Assembly (NCBI RefSeq): GCF_013391635.1
Contig: NZ_JACAWU010000002.1
Location: 248,001-312,000, forward strand
Direction of reading: 5' to 3'
DNA from: Natronomonas gomsonensis
Lineage (GTDB): Archaea; Halobacteriota; Halobacteria; Halobacteriales; Haloarculaceae
Length of the DNA stretch: 64,000 nt
Part shown: in pieces, positions 50,061 to 58,297 of the stretch
Position numbering within the stretch: the first letter of the stretch is position 1
Layout of the letters: the number at the start of each line of letters is the position of its first letter
Notes under the pieces: model-generated
The model's database searches: none
The model's input: the letters and a program-made list of their open reading frames with translations, nothing else
Told to the model about the DNA's origin: nothing
Program-made: the position numbers and the translations under genes

Positions 50061-50804
50061 ATGACACTCGAAAACCGAACCTGCGTCGTCACGGGCGCAT
50101 CGCGGGGTATCGGGCGGGCAATAGCCGAGGAGTTCGGTGACCACGGCGCGAACGTCGTCGTCAACTACCGCTCCTCCGAGGGGGAGGCACACGAGGTGGC
50201 GGAAGCCATCGAGGAATCCGGCGGCGCTGCGCTGCCGGTGCAAGCCGACGTGGCGGACGAAGCCGCAATCGAGGCGATGGCCGAAACGACGCGGGAGGCG
50301 TTCGGACCGGCAGATGTCCTCGTGAACAACGCCGGCGTCACCGTCGACAAGAAGTTCGAGAACATGAGTCGGGAGGATTGGAAACGGGTCGTGGAGGTGA
50401 ACCTCGGTGGCGTGTTCAACGCGACGAACGCCTACTTCGAGGACATCAAGTCGGCCGACGACGGCCGACTCATCAATATTTCGTCGGTCGTCGGTCAGCA
50501 GGGCAATTACGGCCAGGCGAACTACGCGACGACGAAGTCGGGGCTGTTCGGCTTCACCCGGACGCTCGCGCTCGAATTGGCGTCCAACGGGTCGACGGCG
50601 AACTGCGTCGCCCCTGGATTCGTCGAGACGGACATGTTAGAGACCGTTCCCGAACGGGTCCAGGAGAAAATCCTCCAGCGGGTTCCCCTCGACCGGTTTG
50701 CGACTCCCGACGACGTGGCGGGTATCGTCCGCTTCGTCGCCAGCGAGGACGCCAGCTACATGACTGGCCAGATTCTCGCCGTCAACGGCGGCATGGAGTG
50801 GTAG
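50061..50804 (+). CDS. 3-oxoacyl reductase (FabG/PhaB-like SDR)
   Basis: This 247-residue SDR has TGASRGIGRAIAEEF at 12-26, NYRSSEGEA near 37 (Arg after the second strand, NADPH type), NNAGVTVDKKF near 93, SSVVGQQGNYGQANYATTKSG near 138 with catalytic Ser and Tyr-x-x-x-Lys, and the FabG end GQILAVNGGMEW. Haloarchaea have no fatty-acid synthase cycle, so an acetoacetyl-CoA reductase role in polyhydroxyalkanoate synthesis (PhaB) is the better guess. That agrees with the thiolase pair 70 nt downstream. Confidence 0.88.
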   Translation: MTLENRTCVVTGASRGIGRAIAEEFGDHGANVVVNYRSSEGEAHEVAEAIEESGGAALPVQADVADEAAIEAMAETTREAFGPADVLVNNAGVTVDKKFENMSREDWKRVVEVNLGGVFNATNAYFEDIKSADDGRLINISSVVGQQGNYGQANYATTKSGLFGFTRTLALELASNGSTANCVAPGFVETDMLETVPERVQEKILQRVPLDRFATPDDVAGIVRFVASEDASYMTGQILAVNGGMEW

Positions 50805-50876
50805 GTCGTCGGCCGCCGTTCGTGGCGGCGCGTTCGCTCCCGAACGCTTAGGACAGTTCCGCCGTGAGTCGGAACT

Positions 50877-52031
50877 ATGCCCGACGTTGCTGTCATTGGC
50901 GCCTCGATGACGAAGTTCGGACAGCGCGAGACGTGGGTGCGTGAACTGCTCGCCGAGGCCGGTGAAGCCTGCCTCGACGACGCGGGCGTCGCGCCCGACG
51001 CAGTCGAACACCTCTACGTCTCGAACATGGCAAGTGGCGAGTTCGAGGGACAGACCGGCGTCCCGAACGCCCTCGCCCACGACCTCGCGGCCGTTCCGGC
51101 GTACACCGCCCGCATCGACCAGACCTCGTCGTCCGGTGGCGCCGGCATCTATGCCGCCTGGCAGTCCATCGCCAGCGGAGCCAGCGACATGACCCTGCTC
51201 GTCGGCGGCGAGAAGATGACTCACCGCACGACCGGCGAAGCGACCGATGTCATCGCCTCGCTCACGCACCCCGTCGAGTACAAACAGGGCGTGACGTTGC
51301 CGTCCTTCGCCGGGCTCACGGCTCGACTGTACCTCTCGCAGTTCGACGCGCCCAGAGAGAGCCTCGCGAAGGTCGCGGTGAAGAACCACGCCAACGGCGC
51401 CCGCAATCCACACGCACAGTTCCAGAAGGAGATCGACGTCGAGACGGCCATGGAGTCCCCGATAGTCGCCGACCCGCTCCGCCTGTACGACTTCTGTCCC
51501 ATCACGGACGGGTCGGCGGCGCTGCTGTTCTGTCCCGCAGAGATGGCCAGCGAGTACACCGACGAGTACGCCGTCGTCTCCGGCATCGGCGGCGCGACCG
51601 ACACCCACGTCGTCCACGAGCGCGCCGACCCGACGACGATGGGCGCCGTCGTCGAGTCCGGCCGAGAAGCCTACGAGATGGCCGGCCTCGGCCCTGACGA
51701 CGTTGACGTGGCGGAACTCCACGACATGTTCACTATCCTTGAGTTCCTCCAGATGGAGGGGCTGGATTTCGCACCCAAAGGCGAGGCCTGGAAGGAGATG
51801 GACCGCGGGACGACCGAACTGGACGGGGAATTACCCATCAACACCTCTGGCGGCCTGAAGTCGAAGGGACACCCGCTCGGCGCCTCCGGTGTCGCACAGG
51901 GCTACGAGATTTACAAACAGGTGACCGGTTCGGCCGGGGACCGGCAGGTCGACGCCGATGTGGGGTTGGCCTGCAACGTCGGTGGTTTCGGGAACTGTGT
52001 CACCACCGCGATTATGGAGGGTCGACGATGA
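50877..52031 (+). CDS. Haloarchaeal-type beta-ketothiolase, catalytic (alpha) subunit with Ser nucleophile
   Basis: The 384-residue thiolase-fold protein condenses or cleaves acyl-CoAs. In the position of the active-site Cys (CASGG in relatives) it has Ser84 (QTSSSGGAG). The other catalytic residues remain: His in ELHDMF near 282 and SKGHPLGASG near 325, followed by CNVGGFGN. This Ser-His-His set is known for the alpha subunits of Haloferax mediterranei PhaA and BktB. The next gene overlaps by four nucleotides and encodes the matching OB-fold beta subunit, and PhaB-like SDR precedes, so the operon can make 3-hydroxyacyl-CoA for polyester. Confidence 0.9.
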   Translation: MPDVAVIGASMTKFGQRETWVRELLAEAGEACLDDAGVAPDAVEHLYVSNMASGEFEGQTGVPNALAHDLAAVPAYTARIDQTSSSGGAGIYAAWQSIASGASDMTLLVGGEKMTHRTTGEATDVIASLTHPVEYKQGVTLPSFAGLTARLYLSQFDAPRESLAKVAVKNHANGARNPHAQFQKEIDVETAMESPIVADPLRLYDFCPITDGSAALLFCPAEMASEYTDEYAVVSGIGGATDTHVVHERADPTTMGAVVESGREAYEMAGLGPDDVDVAELHDMFTILEFLQMEGLDFAPKGEAWKEMDRGTTELDGELPINTSGGLKSKGHPLGASGVAQGYEIYKQVTGSAGDRQVDADVGLACNVGGFGNCVTTAIMEGRR

Positions 52032-52387
52032 CGATGGAAGCCTATCGCTACGAGGACGGGTCGATAACGTACCCGGGACACCCCATCGGCCCGGACGGGA
52101 GCGAACCGGTCGACACCGTCGACCTCTCTTCGTACACCGCCGAAGTCGTGACGTGGACGACCTCCAACGCGACGCCGCCGGGCGTCCGCGAACCGAACCA
52201 TCTCGCAATCGTGGAGTTCGACGTCGACGGCACGCCCGTGCGTGCGCTCGGACAACTCACGACCTGTGACGTCGACATCGGCGACGCAGTCGAACCGGTG
52301 TACTGCGAGGAATTGCGAGAGCCCGGGGCAGGCATCCGCGAACCCGATAGTCAGGCGTGGGACGGTTACCGGTTCGAGCCGGTCTGA
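52028..52387 (+). CDS. OB-fold (DUF35-type) beta subunit of the beta-ketothiolase
   Basis: This 119-residue OB-fold protein has a VREPNHLAIVEFDVDGTPVRALGQL strand set near 57, typical of DUF35-like companions of archaeal thiolases. The catalytic subunit ends four nucleotides inside this gene (ATGA), so the two are translated together. In haloarchaea both subunits are needed for ketothiolase activity; in other archaea such a protein joins thiolase and HMG-CoA synthase. No zinc-ribbon Cys pairs are present in this copy. Confidence 0.85.
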   Translation: MTMEAYRYEDGSITYPGHPIGPDGSEPVDTVDLSSYTAEVVTWTTSNATPPGVREPNHLAIVEFDVDGTPVRALGQLTTCDVDIGDAVEPVYCEELREPGAGIREPDSQAWDGYRFEPV

Positions 52388-52992
52388 TTGTCTACTCCAC
52401 CGTCAGCGTCGTTTTCCTCGTCGTCGATCTCGCGTTTTATCGACTCCAGTTCCGCGTCCACGTCGATACCGACGGCGTCGTCTTCTGATGCGTCCCGAAC
52501 GGTGATGCCGACGCTGTCGTCGCCGCGTTCGCGCTCCGGTTCGGGGGTGTCGGTCGCCGCCGCCAGCCGGTCGTCGACTTCCTCGCGGAGCGAGCGGGCT
52601 TCCCCGAGTAGCCGCCGAATCTCGGGGTCGTCGGGCTGGCCGCCCGCAGCGGCGTCTTGAACCTCCGCGAGGGCGTCGTCGAGCCTTCGAAGCGTCGACC
52701 GACTCACCTCGGCGAGACGGTCGGTGCGTTCGTTCGAGTCGTCGAAGGCTCGTCCCTCGGCCAGTCGGATGGCGCCAGCGAGCAACTCGAGAACGCGAAT
52801 GCTCGTCTCCAGCAGCGAAATCAGGGCTGGAATGGTGTACTGTTCGGTGAATCGAAACAGCTCTCCGGGCGTCGGCGGTCGGGGGAGGCCTCCCGGGCCA
52901 CGCGGCGGCGATTGCAGTTCCTCCCGAAGTGCTTCGAGCGTGTCGGCGAGGTCCTCCGTGGCGGCTTTGAGCTCCCGTTCACGGTCGTTCAT
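52366..52992 (-). CDS. Helical haloarchaeal protein of unknown function
   Basis: The 208-residue protein has an N-terminal helix (RERELKAATEDLADTLEALREEL), a Pro/Gly-rich linker PPRGPGGLPRPPTPGELF, and a hydrophobic segment at 45-75 (TIPALISLLETSIRVLELLAGAIRL) that could be a membrane-associated or buried helix. A second long helix and an acidic tail follow. The family is not recognised (a DUF shared by haloarchaea is likely). ATG at 52992 is preferred to 53019. Its stop codon overlaps the thiolase beta-subunit gene by 22 nt, tail to tail. Confidence 0.7.
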   Translation of the reverse strand: MNDRERELKAATEDLADTLEALREELQSPPRGPGGLPRPPTPGELFRFTEQYTIPALISLLETSIRVLELLAGAIRLAEGRAFDDSNERTDRLAEVSRSTLRRLDDALAEVQDAAAGGQPDDPEIRRLLGEARSLREEVDDRLAAATDTPEPERERGDDSVGITVRDASEDDAVGIDVDAELESIKREIDDEENDADGGVDNQTGSNR

Positions 52993-53095
52993 ACGCGTGT
53001 GTCGGTGGCCGACGACCAAAACCCCGTGGGTGGCTGCAGATTCGGGACGACTCCGGTGGCGGCTCTGAAGGCTTCGTCGCTGAACACGACCGAAC

Positions 53096-53104
53096 GTTTA
53101 TACT
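53096..53104 (+). promoter_or_regulatory. TATA box for the DUF7504-like gene
   Basis: GTTTATACT lies about 36 nt before the ATG at 53136, predicting a leader of roughly ten nucleotides. Confidence 0.55.
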
Positions 53105-53135
53105 CCTCGCGGACTTTTCTTCAGAGGATTAGGTA

Positions 53136-53747
53136 ATGAAATTCGAATCGCCGCCGCCGTTCGACGCGGCAGTCGCAGAAACGCTTTCGGCGGTGAAACG
53201 GCGAGGCGGTTCGGTGCTCGTCGTGGGACCCTCCGAAGTGTCCCACACCGACATCTGTCGACGCTTCCTCGATGGCGAGGCCGAGGAGATAGCCGTTCGG
53301 ACAGAGCGCTCCACCTCGGGTGGAAACACCGTCGATAGAGTCATCGAGCGCACGATTCCGACACGGAGCGTGTCGGCGAGCCGGTCAGCGGGAGAGAAGT
53401 CGCCGACGAGCGTCGACATCGAGTCGGTCAGCGAGGACCTCCGAACCGAGATGCGCGATGCCGCGGGCGAGGCGTCGTCGTTACGGGTGTGTTTCGATTC
53501 GCTTCGGCCGTTCGTCGATTCGGGAGCGGACCGACGACTCGCCGACGCGCTCGATGCGATTCGCTCGACCGCCCGCGAGACGGACGCCGTGGTCCACTTC
53601 CATCTCCCGGCGATGCAGGCGGCGGTGCCGTCGGCGCTGCTCGACGCCGTCGATTTGGTCGTCGAGGTGCGCCATCAGGGCGATGCCACGTACCAGCGCT
53701 GGCAGTTGGGGTCCGAGGAGCCGACGACCGAGTGGGTTACGGTTTAG
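53136..53747 (+). CDS. Haloarchaeal RecA/KaiC-like remnant (DUF7504-type) protein
   Basis: The 203-residue protein has SVLVVGPSEVSHTDICRRFL near 25, a strand-loop-helix resembling a P-loop but with no Gly-Lys-Ser/Thr. It continues with LRVCFDSLRPFVDSGADRRL near 116 (Walker-B-like strand) and VVHFHLPAMQAAVPSALLDAVDLVVEV near 150. This is the shape of KaiC/GvpD-related haloarchaeal proteins that have lost ATP binding. The family name is recalled, not searched. Function unknown. Confidence 0.65.
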   Translation: MKFESPPPFDAAVAETLSAVKRRGGSVLVVGPSEVSHTDICRRFLDGEAEEIAVRTERSTSGGNTVDRVIERTIPTRSVSASRSAGEKSPTSVDIESVSEDLRTEMRDAAGEASSLRVCFDSLRPFVDSGADRRLADALDAIRSTARETDAVVHFHLPAMQAAVPSALLDAVDLVVEVRHQGDATYQRWQLGSEEPTTEWVTV

Positions 53748-53790
53748 GCCGACCAAAACATTTTAGCTACCTGGGCCACGAGAGTCGGTA

Positions 53791-53931
53791 ATGGCAGCTA
53801 CCTCCGAAGACGAGGACCAGCCGGTCGGACTCAAGGCACTCTGTACCTCGCCCGACAGGACGGTTTTCACCGAACCGGAAAACAACGACGGCTGGATAGC
53901 GACCGATTACACCGTCGACGTAGAACGGTAG
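53791..53931 (+). CDS. 46-residue conserved haloarchaeal protein
   Basis: The frame reads MAATSEDEDQPVGLKALC, then TSPDRTVFTEPENNDGWIATDY and TVDVER. The pattern GLKALC, SPDR, FTEP and DGWIATD is familiar from short haloarchaeal proteins. A TATA-like CATTTTAGC lies about 30 nt upstream. At 46 residues it is below common gene-calling cut-offs. One Cys and one Trp are the only notable residues; function unknown. Confidence 0.65.
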   Translation: MAATSEDEDQPVGLKALCTSPDRTVFTEPENNDGWIATDYTVDVER

Positions 53932-53967
53932 GTCGGAGGAGCCGAGTGGTTACCAGTTCCTCCCGGG

Positions 53968-53993
53968 CGGCCTGCGTTCGGTTCGCACGGCCG
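53968..53993 (+). terminator. Stem-loop after the 46-residue gene
   Basis: CGGCC-TGCG (53968-53976), loop TTCGGTT, then CGCA-C-GGCCG form a nine-pair hairpin with one bulged C. It lies between the small gene and the L7Ae promoter, so termination or transcript protection is likely. No long T-run follows. Confidence 0.45.
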
Positions 53994-54009
53994 AGCGAGT
54001 TCATAAGCG

Positions 54010-54018
54010 CTTTTATGC
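54010..54018 (+). promoter_or_regulatory. TATA box of the L7Ae ribosomal operon
   Basis: CTTTTATGC lies in GC-rich DNA and would start transcription near 54040, leaving about 140 nt of leader before the ATG at 54181, unusually long for a haloarchaeon. Confidence 0.5.
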
Positions 54019-54061
54019 GGTGATGCAGTACGGGAGTGTACAGCCTACGCGGGGTTGTGAT

Positions 54062-54169
54062 GCTCCTAGCCGGACAAGGACAAGCGCGCCCGTCGCGGGT
54101 GCGAGAACCGCGTCCCAATTCGGGACGCGTTCGACGGCGGGGGAGCGCGAGCCTGCGCGTGGGAGGAGC
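54062..54169 (+). ncRNA. Structured leader of the L7Ae operon, candidate autoregulatory element
   Basis: Read by eye, GCTCCT (54062-54067) can pair with AGGAGC (54164-54169). The latter is part of GGGAGGAG, a Shine-Dalgarno-like sequence 12-20 nt before the L7Ae ATG. Between them are GCGCCCG-TCG-CGGGTGC (54086-54102), CGCGTCCC-AATTC-GGGACGCG (54109-54129) and a CGCG/CGCG stem around 54145-54158. L7Ae binds kink-turns and controls its own mRNA in Sulfolobus. A kink-turn was not proven here, so the regulatory role is inference. Confidence 0.5.
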
Positions 54170-54180
54170 CAATACAAACA

Positions 54181-54543
54181 ATGTCAGTGTACGTAGATTT
54201 CGACGTGCCGGCTGACCTCGAAGAGGACGCCCTCGAGGCCCTCGAGGTTGCCCGGGACACAGGTTCGGTAAAGAAAGGAACGAACGAGACCACCAAGGCA
54301 GTCGAGCGCGGGAACGCCCAGCTCGTCTTCGTCGCCGAGGACGTCAGCCCCGAGGAGGTCGTCATGCACCTCCCCGAACTCTCCGCCGAAAAGGAGATTC
54401 CCTACGTCTTCGTCGGCACGCAGGACGACGTCGGCCACGCCGCGGGTCTGGAGGTCGGCAGCGCGGCTGCCGCCATCGTCGATGCCGGCGACGCCGAAGG
54501 TGACGTCGAAGACATCGCCGAGAAAGTCGAGGAACTCCGGTAG
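54181..54543 (+). CDS. rpl7ae: Ribosomal protein L7Ae
   Basis: This kink-turn-binding protein of the 50S subunit is also a core component of archaeal box C/D and H/ACA RNPs and RNase P. The 120-residue sequence has [12 protein letters not shown] at 33-44, the RNA-contacting loop, then [18 protein letters not shown] and the alpha-beta-alpha sandwich. It starts the classic archaeal cluster L7Ae-S28e-L24e-Ndk with 10 nt to the next gene. The long structured leader may link its level to free protein. Confidence 0.96.
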   Translation: MSVYVDFDVPADLEEDALEALEVARDTGSVKKGTNETTKAVERGNAQLVFVAEDVSPEEVVMHLPELSAEKEIPYVFVGTQDDVGHAAGLEVGSAAAAIVDAGDAEGDVEDIAEKVEELR

Positions 54544-54553
54544 GTGACCGAAG

Positions 54554-54778
54554 ATGAGTGCTGAAAACGAAGGGGACGGCGCAACCCCTGCCGAAGTAAT
54601 CGAAGTCGTCGGCAAGACCGGCATGCACGGTGAAGCCATGCAGGTCAAGTGCCGGATTCAGGAGGGCGAAAACCAGGGCCGAATCATCGCTCGGAACGTC
54701 CTCGGGCCGGTGCGTGTCGGCGACATCCTACAGCTTCGCGAGACGGCTCGCGAAGCCGACTCCATCGGAGGCCAGTAA
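54554..54778 (+). CDS. rps28e: 30S ribosomal protein S28e
   Basis: The 74-residue OB-fold ribosomal protein ends READSIGGQ and carries [16 protein letters not shown] near 46, the diagnostic S28e sequence. The N-terminal ten residues are acidic, a halophile extension. It lies 10 nt after L7Ae and 3 nt before L24e. Confidence 0.95.
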   Translation: MSAENEGDGATPAEVIEVVGKTGMHGEAMQVKCRIQEGENQGRIIARNVLGPVRVGDILQLRETAREADSIGGQ

Positions 54779-54781
54779 CCA

Positions 54782-55183
54782 ATGCCACAGACGAAAGCAT
54801 GTGACTACTGCGGGTCGGACATCGAACCCGGTTCGGGGACGATGTTCGTCGGTATCGACGGGTCCGTCACGCACTACTGTTCCGGAAAGTGCGAGAAGAA
54901 CGCCGACCTCGGCCGCGAGCCGCGCGACCTCGAGTGGACCGAGACGGCACGTGCGGAGGGACAGGAGGCGGAGGCCGAACCCGAAGCCGAACCGGACGCG
55001 GAATCCGAGGAGGACGCCGAGGCAACGACCCCCGACCTCGAAGCCGCCGAGAGCGAATCGGCGGCCGACGAGGAGTCGGCGGAACCCGACGCGGCTGACG
55101 AGGCCGAGGAACCCGAAGCGGCCGACGAAGGCGAGGAGGCCTCCGGCGACGACGATGCCGACGAAGAGGAGGCCGAAGCGTAG
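54782..55183 (+). CDS. rpl24e: 50S ribosomal protein L24e with long acidic tail
   Basis: Residues 1-58 are a complete L24e zinc ribbon with CDYCG near 7, HYCSGKCEKN near 31 and LGREPRDLEWT ending the core. Residues 59-133 are a low-complexity Ala/Glu/Asp extension, doubling the usual length of about 60 residues. The tail has no hydrophobic residues beyond Ala and should be disordered and highly charged. It may increase solubility in brine or contact neighbouring subunits; halophile-lineage expansion is plausible. The stop TAG is directly followed by the Ndk ATG. Confidence 0.93.
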   Translation: MPQTKACDYCGSDIEPGSGTMFVGIDGSVTHYCSGKCEKNADLGREPRDLEWTETARAEGQEAEAEPEAEPDAESEEDAEATTPDLEAAESESAADEESAEPDAADEAEEPEAADEGEEASGDDDADEEEAEA

Positions 55184-55645
55184 ATGAGCGACCACGAGCG
55201 CACGTTCGTCATGGTCAAGCCCGACGGCGTCCACCGCGGACTCATCGGCGAAATCGTCTCCCGCTTCGAGGACCGCGGACTCAAGATGGTCGCGGGCAAG
55301 TTCATGCAGTTGAGCGACGACCACGCCCGCGAGCACTACGCGGATCTCTCGGAGGAGCCGTTCTTCGAGGGCCTCGTCGAGTTCATCACCTCCGGCCCCG
55401 TCTTCGCGATGGTGTGGGAGGGACAGGACGCGGTCGCTCAGGTGCGGAACATGATGGGCGAGACCGACCCCGCCGAATCGCCGCCGGGCAGCATCCGCGG
55501 CGACTACGGCATCGATTTGGGTCGGAACGTCATCCACGGTTCGGACACCGAACCCGGCTCCGCCGAGCGCGAAATCGAGCTGTTCTTCGACGACGAGGAA
55601 CTCATCGATTACGAGCGCAACGACGAAGCCTGGCTGTACGAGTAA
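55184..55645 (+). CDS. ndk: Nucleoside diphosphate kinase
   Basis: The 153-residue Ndk has [20 protein letters not shown] at 10-29 (ATP/Lys segment), [10 protein letters not shown] near 71, and the catalytic His118 in RNVIHGSD. It equilibrates nucleoside triphosphate pools by a phosphohistidine intermediate. It is about normal length and the fourth gene of the ribosomal cluster, with zero spacing from L24e. Confidence 0.96.
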   Translation: MSDHERTFVMVKPDGVHRGLIGEIVSRFEDRGLKMVAGKFMQLSDDHAREHYADLSEEPFFEGLVEFITSGPVFAMVWEGQDAVAQVRNMMGETDPAESPPGSIRGDYGIDLGRNVIHGSDTEPGSAEREIELFFDDEELIDYERNDEAWLYE

Positions 55646-55808
55646 CGGCGTCATCGCGACGTTCCGCGTTTTCGTTTCTTCCGACTGATTCGGTCCACCA
55701 GCACCAGCCGTGTCACCGACGACGGCCGACGAGTGGGTTCCGACGGCGGGTCTCCGAGAGCCGTGACCGGCGGAAAGCTTAACCTCGTCTCCTTCTACGT
55801 GCTAACAG

Positions 55809-57548
55809 ATGGCACGCCCTGCCCCGAATCGGCTGTTGCGCGTGGACCTCTCTTCGGGCAGCGTCGAGAGCGAACGCGTTCCGGAGGCGTGGCGACGGAA
55901 GTACGTCGGCGGGAAGGGATTGGGTGCTCGGTATCTCTACGAGGAACTGTCCCCGGGCGTGGACCCGCTGGGGCCCGAAAACGCCTTGCTGTTCATGCTG
56001 GGTCCGGTTTCGGGGCTCCTCCCCGGCGAGGACCGCTACGCCGCGGTGACGAAATCGCCGCTGACGGGGACGTTCCTCGACTCCTACGCCGGTGGCTCGT
56101 TCCCGACGACGCTCGCCGGTGCGCTCGGAGACCACCTCGGCGTTCTCGTGACCGGTGCGGCCGACGAGTTCGTCCGACTGGTCGTCGAAGCCGGCGACGC
56201 ACGCATCGAGAGGGCCGACACCGCTGGCCTCGACGCCGCCGAGACGGCAAACGTCCACGACGGTGCGGTGGCGTGTATCGGCCCCGCCGGAGAGGCCGAG
56301 GTGGCGTATGCGACGATAGCCTCCGACGGCGCCGAACACCACGCCGGTCGAGGCGGTGCCGGCGCGGTGATGGGTTCGAAGTCGCTGAAGGCGGTCGTCG
56401 CCCGGGGGGACCCTCCGGAGGGGTTCCCGGACCTCCGTCGGCGCTACGCCGAGCGGTATCGGCGCGACGACACCGGCAAGTGGCAAGCCGCATCCGGCAC
56501 CGTCGAGACGGTAGAGTTCGCCGACGAAACCGGAGTACTCGCTGCGCGAGGGTGGTCCGAGCGCGGCTTCGACGGCGCCGAAAGCGTCGGCGTCGGCGCC
56601 GTCCGGGCACGCACAATCGAGCGAGAGCACGACGGTCCGATTCCGGGCGGATTCCGAATCGAGACGGAGGCCGGTGACTCGGTGCCACGTGGTGCGACCG
56701 CCATGACGCTCGGAGCGGGACTCGCGCTGGACGACTTCGACGCCGTCGCCGAGTTGGGCGAGCGCTGCAACCGGCTCGGCCTCGACCTCATCTCCGCGGG
56801 CAACGCGGTGGCGTGGGCAGCCCGCGCCAGCGAATCGGGGTTGGTGGACGCCGACGTGCGTTTCGGCGACGCGGCGGGCGCCCGAGAGCTACTGGAAGCC
56901 GTGGCGACCCGTTCGACGCCGCTCGGTGACGCCCTGGCAGACGGCGTCGACGCCGCGGCCCGCGAGTACGGCGGCGGCGAGTTGGTGCCGACGGTCAAGG
57001 ACATGGAACTTCCCGCCTACGACCCCCGCGGCGCCGCGAGCATGGCGCTCGCCTACGCGACGAGCGACCGTGGCGGGTGTCACCGCCGGGCCCGCCCGGT
57101 CGAAGAGGAGGCGTTCGACGGGCCGTGGAGTCCGGACCGAGTGGTCCGGTCGGTCGCCGCCGCACAGGACACCCGCTCGGTGCGGTGGTCGCTCGTCGCC
57201 GACGACTTCGTCGGCGAGGTGCTGGCCGACGACGGCGCCGAGTGGCTCGATTCGGTCGGTGCCCCCTACGACGACCTCGGTCGGACCGGCGAGCGCGTCT
57301 GGAACCTCGTTCGGCTGTTCAACGTCCGAGAGGGGTTCGACCGCGCCGACGACGCACTTCCCGAGGTCGTCGACCCCGAGGAGTTGTCGGTCGAGTTCGA
57401 GGCGACGCTCGACCGCTACTATGCGGCCCGCGGCTGGAGCGAAGCCGGCATCCCGGCCCAAGAGACGCTCGACCGACTGGACCTGCTCGAAGCGGTCGAC
57501 GAGGAGACGCCTGTGGCGTCGAACCCCCTGACTCTCGACCATGACTGA
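55809..57548 (+). CDS. Aldehyde:ferredoxin oxidoreductase-like protein without the [4Fe-4S] ligands
   Basis: The 579-residue protein has the tungstopterin-enzyme fold: KYVGGKGLGARYLYEELSPG at 31-50, RYAAVTKSPLTGTFLDSYAGG near 76-95, GRGGAGAVMGSKSLKAV at 180-196, KDMELPAYDPRG at 397-408 and TSDRGGCHRRA near 418. Classical AORs bind a [4Fe-4S] cluster with four Cys around residues 280-290 and near the C-terminus. Here the middle segment reads IEREHDGPIPGG and the only Cys are 156, 320 and 424. The pterin site seems kept, the cluster lost, so electron transfer must differ. Confidence 0.85.
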   Translation: MARPAPNRLLRVDLSSGSVESERVPEAWRRKYVGGKGLGARYLYEELSPGVDPLGPENALLFMLGPVSGLLPGEDRYAAVTKSPLTGTFLDSYAGGSFPTTLAGALGDHLGVLVTGAADEFVRLVVEAGDARIERADTAGLDAAETANVHDGAVACIGPAGEAEVAYATIASDGAEHHAGRGGAGAVMGSKSLKAVVARGDPPEGFPDLRRRYAERYRRDDTGKWQAASGTVETVEFADETGVLAARGWSERGFDGAESVGVGAVRARTIEREHDGPIPGGFRIETEAGDSVPRGATAMTLGAGLALDDFDAVAELGERCNRLGLDLISAGNAVAWAARASESGLVDADVRFGDAAGARELLEAVATRSTPLGDALADGVDAAAREYGGGELVPTVKDMELPAYDPRGAASMALAYATSDRGGCHRRARPVEEEAFDGPWSPDRVVRSVAAAQDTRSVRWSLVADDFVGEVLADDGAEWLDSVGAPYDDLGRTGERVWNLVRLFNVREGFDRADDALPEVVDPEELSVEFEATLDRYYAARGWSEAGIPAQETLDRLDLLEAVDEETPVASNPLTLDHD

Positions 57549-58254
57549 CGAAATCGACCTCGACGACATCGAGACCGAATCCGAATCGGAGTCCGGAAAC
57601 GACGGTGACTGGCTCTGGCGCGACGATATCGACCAGTCCCCACCGGGTCCACCCGACTCCCCGGAAGCCGATACCGGGGCCGCTCGAAACGCGGACCGAA
57701 AGGACGAAAGCGTCGCTGCCGAGGAAGGTGGCTCCGGAGCGGTCCCACACGTCCCCCACGAGAACAAGGACAGGCCGGCGGGCATCCCCGTCGAAGGCGG
57801 CGGTTCCGGGGGTGGTGCCGGCCGGACTGCGGAAGCCGAGTCAGCACACCAGGAAACGTCGGAGGACGACCACCAGCAGGCGTCCGGTCCCCACGGCGGC
57901 GACGCCGACGACATGACGCTCGCGCTCACCTACGAAGCAGCGAAACGGCTGGCGAACCCCGCCTACGTTTTCGCGGACGCGGCGGAGTGGGCCGACTGGC
58001 TCGGGCTGGTCGGCGAGGTACCGGCCCACGTCATCAACCGGTTCCAGCGAGAACACACCATAGACGTGGATTTCTTCAGCGGAAGCGGAACCGGTCCCAC
58101 CGAACGCCTCGCGGAGATAGACCGCCACTCGATGTTCTACGCCGAGCGGTTCGTTCTCGTCGGCGTCCCCGAGGAATCCGGGTGGGCGCCCGACGGCTGG
58201 GAGTTCCTCCCGCTGGAGGACGCCGCGGAGAAAGCCGACTGGCAGGTGGAGTAA
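57541..58254 (+). CDS. DUF7124-like protein with disordered acidic N-terminus
   Basis: Of 237 residues, 1-123 are acidic and Gly/Ser/Pro-rich, with no fold expected. A compact domain follows (TLALTYEAAKRLANPAYVF..., ending EKADWQVE), which matches the protein encoded at 47727-48116. The domain name is recalled, not searched. It overlaps the AOR-like gene by eight nucleotides, so expression is coupled to it. Function unknown; no enzyme residues are seen. Confidence 0.78.
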   Translation: MTDEIDLDDIETESESESGNDGDWLWRDDIDQSPPGPPDSPEADTGAARNADRKDESVAAEEGGSGAVPHVPHENKDRPAGIPVEGGGSGGGAGRTAEAESAHQETSEDDHQQASGPHGGDADDMTLALTYEAAKRLANPAYVFADAAEWADWLGLVGEVPAHVINRFQREHTIDVDFFSGSGTGPTERLAEIDRHSMFYAERFVLVGVPEESGWAPDGWEFLPLEDAAEKADWQVE

Positions 58255-58297
58255 CCTTTTCATCCTCGGCCACACAACAGTCGTGTGGTGAGTTACC

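Noticed and set aside
53932..54000. Possible tRNA-like sequence (GCCGAGTGGTTA ... GGTTCGC)
   Set aside because: There is no acceptor stem pairing, anticodon arm or GTTCGA T-loop in the right spacing. A simple hairpin explains the pairing.
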